From an uncultured Legionellaceae bacterium (GTDB lineage: Bacteria > Pseudomonadota > Gammaproteobacteria > Legionellales > Legionellaceae), in the NCBI GenBank assembly GCA_903887975.1, contig CAISSD010000271.1, forward strand, positions 1-5,316: 5,316 nt of DNA, written 5' to 3'. The position numbers were made by a program, and so were the translations under genes. Below the pieces are notes generated by a model that was not told where the DNA came from, did not search any database, and worked only from the letters and a program-made list of their open reading frames with translations. Shown in pieces: positions 1-3,474 of this stretch (position 1 is its first letter; each line of letters opens with the position of its first letter).

Positions 1-60
1 AAAAATAAAATATTTCTCATAAGGCTCATTAATTTTAATTGCTGTCTTAATGGATGCCAT
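1..60 (-). CDS. Start of an unidentified gene downstream of folE (partial, runs off left edge)
   Basis: An ATG at 60-58 lies three bases after the folE stop codon and opens a frame of 20 codons without a stop to the window edge. The visible peptide begins MASIKTAIKINEPYEKY. The tight spacing on the same strand suggests the last gene of a HIT-folE-x operon, with translation possibly coupled to folE termination. The upstream stretch AAGAAATAAG offers only a weak Shine-Dalgarno match. Twenty residues are too few to recognise a family, so no function is proposed. It could also be a chance open frame. Confidence 0.45.
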   Translation of the reverse strand, partial: MASIKTAIKINEPYEKYFIF

Positions 61-63
61 GGC

Positions 64-606
64 TTATTTCTTAATTAAATTCAAAAATTCATTTCGAGTG
101 CTAGGATTATTCCGCATATCGCCAAGCATGCTTGAAGTGGTCATGATGGAATTTTGTTTCTCTACCCCGCGCATCATCATGCATAAATGCTGTGCTTCTA
201 TCACCACCGCGACACCTCGTGCATCGGTAATGGATTGTATGCTTTCGGCAATTTCATGATTTAATCGTTCTTGAATTTGAAGCCTTCGTGCAAAAACATC
301 AACAATTCTTGCAAATTTAGATAAACCCAAAACACGACCTTTGGGTAAATAACCAATGTGGCACTGGCCAAAAAATGGTAAAAGATGGTGTTCACACATT
401 GAGTATAATTCAATGTTTCTCACCACAATCATTTCTTCCATGTTCGACTCAAATAAAGCCCCATTGGTGATGCTGGAGAGGTTATCATGGTAACCCTTGG
501 TCAGGTATTTCATGGCTTCACTTGCCCGCTTGGGTGTATCCAATAGCCCTTGTCGTGAAGGGTCTTCGCCAATGTTTTGTAAAATTTGCTGATAAAGTTC
601 TTTCAT
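64..606 (-). CDS. folE: GTP cyclohydrolase I (FolE)
   Basis: FolE converts GTP to 7,8-dihydroneopterin triphosphate and formate, the first committed step of tetrahydrofolate synthesis in the cytosol. From the ATG at 606 the protein has 180 residues, the length of the compact bacterial form (E. coli FolE is 222). The signature SMCEHHLLPFFG is at 69-80. By comparison with E. coli, the zinc ligands are Cys71, His74 and Cys142, and the catalytic histidines are His73 and His140 (HLCMMMRGV, 140-148). The GEDPSRQGLLDTPKR segment at 13-27 and LSKFARIVDVFARR at 95-108 are family hallmarks. A TTG at 636 would add ten residues and overlap the HIT gene by 16 bp. I prefer the ATG because the conserved family sequence starts right after it and a TTAGGAA stretch lies about 12 bases upstream. 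It follows the HIT gene by 14 bp, so the two are probably cotranscribed. All catalytic residues are present. Confidence 0.96.
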   Translation of the reverse strand: MKELYQQILQNIGEDPSRQGLLDTPKRASEAMKYLTKGYHDNLSSITNGALFESNMEEMIVVRNIELYSMCEHHLLPFFGQCHIGYLPKGRVLGLSKFARIVDVFARRLQIQERLNHEIAESIQSITDARGVAVVIEAQHLCMMMRGVEKQNSIMTTSSMLGDMRNNPSTRNEFLNLIKK

Positions 607-620
607 GATTTCGTTTGTTC

Positions 621-962
621 CTAACCCGGTGGCCAAGCCATCGGTCTGCCACCCAGTAAATGAAGATGAATGTGATTAACGGTTTGACCACCATGTTGAT
701 TGACATTAAAAACCAGACGATAGCCATTTTCTGCAATCTTTTTTTCTTTGGCAATGCTTGTGGCGCTATAAACCATGGCTCCCAGTAAAAGTTGGTCTTC
801 TTCGCTGGTTTCGTTTAATGTGGCAATATGCTTTTTGGGAACAATTAAAATATGTTCGGGCGTTTGGGGATTAATATCGTAAAATGCCACGAGATCATTG
901 GTTTCTAAAATTTTTTTAGAAGCCATTTCTTGGTTTATAATTTTGCAAAATAAGCAATCCAT
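621..962 (-). CDS. HIT-family (HinT-like) purine nucleoside phosphoramidase
   Basis: This is a cytosolic nucleotide-binding hydrolase of the histidine-triad superfamily. HinT-branch members cleave AMP-lysine and similar AMP-phosphoramidates. From the ATG at 962 it has 113 residues, the usual HinT length. It begins MDCLFCKII with a Cys3/Cys6 pair, continues with AFYDINPQTPEHILIVPKKHI at 26-46, and carries the triad HIHLHLL at 97-103 (His97, His99, His101). His101 is the expected nucleophile by family comparison. The C-terminus GGRPMAWPPG matches proteobacterial HinT proteins. An upstream ATG at 1001 would add 13 residues (MLSFIIVLSIKNT), but it lies above the predicted promoter -10 box and family members begin at MDCLFC. 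No strong Shine-Dalgarno site precedes 962. The gene leads the folE operon; no biochemical link to folate is evident. Confidence 0.93.
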   Translation of the reverse strand: MDCLFCKIINQEMASKKILETNDLVAFYDINPQTPEHILIVPKKHIATLNETSEEDQLLLGAMVYSATSIAKEKKIAENGYRLVFNVNQHGGQTVNHIHLHLLGGRPMAWPPG

Positions 963-991
963 GGTGTTTTTTATTGATAAAACGATTATAA

Positions 992-1020
992 ATGATAACA
1001 TAATCTAGTAGTGATGACAA
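992..1020 (-). promoter_or_regulatory. Predicted sigma70 promoter of the HIT-folE operon
   Basis: On the minus strand, TTGTCA (1020-1015) and TATCAT (997-992) are separated by exactly 17 bases. Each differs from consensus by one base. Transcription would start near 985, giving a leader of about 22 bases to the HIT ATG at 962. This supports that start over the one at 1001, which would be outside the transcript. Confidence 0.6.
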
Positions 1021-1053
1021 AAATATAAGCTCCGCAAGTTTTTTTAAAACACT

Positions 1054-1064
1054 AGGGTTACCCT
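1054..1064. promoter_or_regulatory. 11-bp perfect palindrome, candidate operator of the DUF4160/DUF2442 pair
   Basis: AGGGT-T-ACCCT is a perfect dyad of two 5-bp arms around one base. It ends one base before the AAGGA ribosome binding site (1066-1070) of the DUF4160 gene. Toxin-antitoxin-like operons are often autoregulated at such sites, so an operator is a reasonable inference. A one-base loop cannot form an RNA hairpin with these arms intact, which favours a DNA-level role. No protein binding is shown by the sequence, and an 11-bp dyad can arise by chance. Confidence 0.35.
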
Positions 1065-1076
1065 GAAGGATGTGTT

Positions 1077-1313
1077 ATGCCTACTGTATTAAGGGTTAAA
1101 GGATATCGATTTTTCTTTTTTAGCATGGAAGGAAATGAACCTTCACATATTCATGTGGAGTTCGCGGATAAAGTGGCTAAATTTTGGTTGGAGCCAATTG
1201 GTTTGGCCAGTTCTTATGGTTTTAGAAGCCAGGAATTGAGCAAGCTTAGGTTTATTGTGATGGAGCATAGAAAATTATTTCTGGAGAAATGGCATGAATA
1301 CTTTAGCAATTAA
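1077..1313 (+). CDS. DUF4160 protein, first partner of a toxin-antitoxin-like pair
   Basis: This small soluble protein of 78 residues matches the DUF4160 family pattern over its whole length. It has NEPSHIHVE at 20-28, KFWLEP at 35-40, and a C-terminal helix EHRKLFLEKWHEYF at 63-76. Family members are normally this short and are usually encoded next to a DUF2442 protein, as here. The histidines in HIH and the acidic residues are candidates for a functional site, but no activity is established to my knowledge. AAGGA at 1066-1070 is six bases before the ATG, a strong ribosome binding site. The gene is divergent from the HIT operon, and its last 20 bp overlap the DUF2442 gene. The pair is usually discussed as a possible toxin-antitoxin module; which member would be toxic is not known. 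I saw no convincing plus-strand promoter, though one must lie in the 114-bp divergent gap. Confidence 0.88.
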   Translation: MPTVLRVKGYRFFFFSMEGNEPSHIHVEFADKVAKFWLEPIGLASSYGFRSQELSKLRFIVMEHRKLFLEKWHEYFSN

Positions 1314-1539
1314 ATTTGACGATCATGCAGTTGATGTGATCTTCACTAAAAGTTCTCTGCATTTTGTATTGGCAGATGGTAGGGAAATTTTAGCACCTTT
1401 AGAATGGTTTCCAAAATTGCGGGATGCAACTGATGGTGAACGTCAAGATTGGCGTTTTATTGGTCACGGCATTGGGGTTCATTGGTCTAATCTTGATGAG
1501 GATATTTCTGTGCGATCGTTACTGTATAGAAATGATTAA
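1294..1539 (+). CDS. DUF2442 protein, second partner of the toxin-antitoxin-like pair
   Basis: This 81-residue protein fits the DUF2442 family (NE0471 N-terminal-domain-like fold). The hallmarks are LADGREILAPLEWFPKL at 26-42, the DWRFIG turn at 52-57, and GVHWSNLDEDISVRSLL at 61-77. It is a stand-alone single-domain version: some DUF2442 proteins carry an added helix-turn-helix domain, and this one has none. The ATG at 1294 lies inside the DUF4160 gene. GGAG at 1283-1286 with a 7-base spacer gives it its own ribosome binding site, and the 20-bp overlap suggests coupled expression of stoichiometric partners. The function is unproven: partner or antitoxin to the DUF4160 protein is an inference from gene pairing. 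Confidence 0.9.
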   Translation: MNTLAIKFDDHAVDVIFTKSSLHFVLADGREILAPLEWFPKLRDATDGERQDWRFIGHGIGVHWSNLDEDISVRSLLYRND

Positions 1540-1563
1540 AATTTGTATTTTAATAAAAACAAC

Positions 1564-1592
1564 TTGAGGATCATCCCATTTGTTTGCATAAT
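1564..1592 (+). promoter_or_regulatory. Predicted sigma70 promoter of ppa
   Basis: TTGAGG (1564-1569) and CATAAT (1587-1592) have a 17-base spacer. The -35 box matches consensus at four of six positions and the -10 box at five of six. Transcription would begin near 1599, about 27 bases before the ppa ATG. The site falls in the 86-bp gap after the DUF2442 gene, so ppa can be transcribed independently. I see no terminator hairpin separating the two. Confidence 0.5.
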
Positions 1593-1625
1593 AGCGCATT
1601 CTATAAGTGACCCATCAGGTATAAC

Positions 1626-2159
1626 ATGAGTTTTTTAAGCATTTCAAGTGGCAAAGACGTCCCCAATCAAATCAATGTTGTGATTGAAATTGCCATGCAC
1701 AGCGCACCGGTTAAGTACGAAGTGGATAAAGAATCTGGTGCTTTGTTTGTTGATCGCTTTATCGGCACAGCAATGTTTTATCCCGCCAATTATGGCTATA
1801 TCCCTCAAACGTTATCTCAAGATGGTGATCCGGTTGATGTCTTGGTTGTGACGCCTGTGCCTGTTGTTCCAGGTGCGGTGATTGCAAGTCGTGTCATTGG
1901 CATGTTAAAAATGACGGATGAATCGGGTGTGGATGCCAAATTAATCGCTGTACCCACCACAAAGCTTTGTCGTACTTATGAAAAAGTACAGACCCTTGAA
2001 GATTTGCCAGAAACGTTGTTGGAATCCATTGCTCATTTCTTCACACATTATAAAGATTTAGAAAAAGGTAAATGGGTTAAAATTGATGGTTGGGAAGGTT
2101 GTGATGCCGCGCATCAAGAAATTCTGGATAGCATCGCGCGTTTTAAACAGCAATCATAA
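1626..2159 (+). CDS. ppa: Inorganic pyrophosphatase, family I (soluble)
   Basis: This cytosolic Mg-dependent enzyme hydrolyses pyrophosphate to two phosphates, pulling nucleic acid and protein synthesis forward. It has 177 residues against 176 for the E. coli enzyme and aligns with it throughout without visible gaps. The family signature DGDPVDVL is at 66-73, with metal ligands Asp66, Asp68 and Asp71. Further active-site residues by E. coli correspondence are Glu21, Lys30, Glu32, Arg44, Tyr52, Tyr56, Asp98, Asp103, Lys105, Tyr142 and Lys143; all are present. DKESGALFVDRF at 34-45 and HYKDLEKGKWVK at 141-152 are nearly identical to E. coli. AGGT at 1617-1620, five bases before the ATG, supports the start. 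The last 6 bp overlap the end of hda on the opposite strand. Confidence 0.98.
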   Translation: MSFLSISSGKDVPNQINVVIEIAMHSAPVKYEVDKESGALFVDRFIGTAMFYPANYGYIPQTLSQDGDPVDVLVVTPVPVVPGAVIASRVIGMLKMTDESGVDAKLIAVPTTKLCRTYEKVQTLEDLPETLLESIAHFFTHYKDLEKGKWVKIDGWEGCDAAHQEILDSIARFKQQS

Positions 2160-2846
2160 ACCCAAAATGTTTTTGACAAATGGGATGGTGATTTTGCGCA
2201 TTTCTATCAGTGATGCTTCGTCCAATCGGTTCAAAATTTCTTGAAGCTCGTGCATGTTGCGCGCACAGCGATTGATGAGAAACTGGCAAACGCTGACTGG
2301 TAATTTAAACCCACGTTTTTTTGCGTGCAATATCAGCGCTTCACTTTTTTCTTCGTCCGATAGTTCTTGGATGGCCAACACCAATCCCCATGAAAGTCGA
2401 GATTTCAGGTCAGGCATCAAAATGTTGGTCTGAGAAGGTGGCATGCTGGCGCTTAAAAAGCATCGTGTGCGTTCGTTGTCGCGAATGCGATTATAAAGAT
2501 GAAACAAAGCTTCTTCCCAAGCGGTAATTCCTGCGATGGCATCAACATCATCAAGACAAAGAATGTCTTGATGCTCCATGCCATCAAGTACATCGGGCTC
2601 CCAGTCTTTAAGAATGGTTAGAGGGAGGTAGACGGCAGATTCGTGATGCATGGCTGCGTGACAGCAAGCTTGTAATAAATGCGATTTGCCATGGCCTGAA
2701 GGGCCCCAAAGATAAATAAAACGCTCACCGTGTTGCGTTAGCGTATTTTTGATTTGTTGTTCAATCAGGCGATTACGACCCCAAAAAAATTCGCCAAATG
2801 AAGCGGTTTCTTTGAGTTGAACAGCGAGTGCAAGTTGTTGATTCAT
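2154..2846 (-). CDS. hda: DnaA regulatory inactivator Hda
   Basis: Hda is a short AAA+ relative of DnaA. Bound to the DNA-loaded sliding clamp, it makes DnaA hydrolyse its ATP after replication starts (RIDA), preventing reinitiation. The 230-residue protein has an N-terminal clamp-binding peptide QLALAV at 4-9, Walker A GPSGHGKS at 48-55, Walker B ILCLDDVD at 95-102, a box VII segment PDLKSRLSWG at 145-154 whose Arg150 corresponds to the arginine finger of E. coli Hda, and a likely sensor II Arg196 in RNMHEL. It stops after the AAA+ lid; there is no DnaA domain IV for DnaA-box binding, which separates Hda from DnaA. Walker A has a canonical GKS, whereas E. coli Hda has GRS. The ATG overlaps the preceding stop codon as ATGA and lacks its own Shine-Dalgarno site, so translation is probably coupled to the upstream phosphatidyltransferase gene. 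Confidence 0.94.
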   Translation of the reverse strand: MNQQLALAVQLKETASFGEFFWGRNRLIEQQIKNTLTQHGERFIYLWGPSGHGKSHLLQACCHAAMHHESAVYLPLTILKDWEPDVLDGMEHQDILCLDDVDAIAGITAWEEALFHLYNRIRDNERTRCFLSASMPPSQTNILMPDLKSRLSWGLVLAIQELSDEEKSEALILHAKKRGFKLPVSVCQFLINRCARNMHELQEILNRLDEASLIEMRKITIPFVKNILGL

Positions 2847-3406
2847 TTGGCAAATTGAATGGCGTTATGCGTTTTTTTACCCCAAGTGTAGAAATAATCC
2901 AAATAACTTGCTGAGGTGGTGATTGCGGTTAATAGGATGAGTAATTCTAAACCTTGAATGGGATGATTTAAAAAAGACAATTTAAACATGCACAGGGTGA
3001 TTAAAGTCAATTGTAGTACAGTATTGATTTTACTTAAAAAAGTTGGTTCAAAATTAAGTTTTCTTTGTACAAACCAAAACCAAACAAGAATACCCATGAA
3101 AATAGTGATGTCACGCATAAACACCAATGACACCAACCACCAAGGTAATTCTTCAAGATAGGCCAACGATACAAAACTAGAAACAATCAAAAATTTATCC
3201 GCAAGTGGATCGATAAATGACCCAAAAGCGCTTTGCCATTTAAACGAGCGCGCAATCCAACCATCCAAAGCATCGGTACAACCGGCGGTTAAAAAAATGT
3301 AGAAGGCTGGTGCAAAGGCGTGTTGGTACAATGACGTTAAAAACGGGAGGATCAAAATTAATCGCATTATGGTTAATGCATTGGGTATGTATTTTAATAT
3401 CATCAT
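2843..3406 (-). CDS. CDP-alcohol phosphatidyltransferase family membrane protein (PgsA-like)
   Basis: This inner-membrane enzyme transfers a phosphatidyl group from CDP-diacylglycerol to an alcohol acceptor. The complete family motif D-x2-DG-x2-AR-x8-G-x3-D-x3-D is present as Asp45, Asp48-Gly49, Ala52-Arg53, Gly62, Asp66 and Asp70 (187-residue numbering). The aspartates bind metal and act in catalysis. YIPNALTIMRLILIL near the N-terminus is typical, and about five to six hydrophobic segments follow, for example 72-84, 91-113, 130-146 and 153-169. The later motifs read MRDITIF and SKINT, rather than the GRE and GKxKT forms usual in PgsA. The acceptor (glycerol 3-phosphate, phosphatidylglycerol or other) therefore stays open, and no symbol is given. 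Start: ATGs at 3406 and 3403 fit the family; a TTG at 3427 would add seven residues but lies too close to the predicted transcription start. The gene overlaps hda by 4 bp. Confidence 0.92.
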   Translation of the reverse strand: MMILKYIPNALTIMRLILILPFLTSLYQHAFAPAFYIFLTAGCTDALDGWIARSFKWQSAFGSFIDPLADKFLIVSSFVSLAYLEELPWWLVSLVFMRDITIFMGILVWFWFVQRKLNFEPTFLSKINTVLQLTLITLCMFKLSFLNHPIQGLELLILLTAITTSASYLDYFYTWGKKTHNAIQFAK

Positions 3407-3439
3407 TCGACAAAATCTAAAAGCCAATAGAACTTGATA

Positions 3440-3468
3440 AGTGTATACAATCTTGCTATCGCTGTCAC
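3440..3468 (-). promoter_or_regulatory. Possible sigma70 promoter of the phosphatidyltransferase-hda operon
   Basis: On the minus strand, GTGACA (3468-3463) and TACACT (3445-3440) are 17 bases apart. They match consensus at five and four positions respectively. An alternative -10 box, TATACA, has a 15-base spacer. The start of transcription would be near 3433, downstream of the membrane protein stop at 3475 and about 27-30 bases before the preferred ATGs. Read-through from the upstream gene is also possible, since no terminator is visible. Confidence 0.35.
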
Positions 3469-3474
3469 GCGTTG

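Noticed and set aside
50..259. Plus-strand open frame of 69 codons
   Set aside because: It is antisense to the well-supported folE, has no recognisable family and no separate ribosome binding site of note.
963..1001. Thirteen-residue N-terminal extension of the HIT protein from an ATG at 1001
   Set aside because: It overlaps the predicted -10 box, would start before the transcript, and relatives begin at MDCLFC.
974..1004. Plus-strand TTGATA and CATAAT as a promoter for the DUF4160 gene
   Set aside because: The spacer is 19 bases and the region overlaps the better minus-strand promoter; TATAAG at 1024-1029 lacks a -35 box. Neither is strong enough to list.
2321..2527. Plus-strand open frame of 68 codons
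   Set aside because: It lies wholly antisense to the hda AAA+ domain and has no family features.
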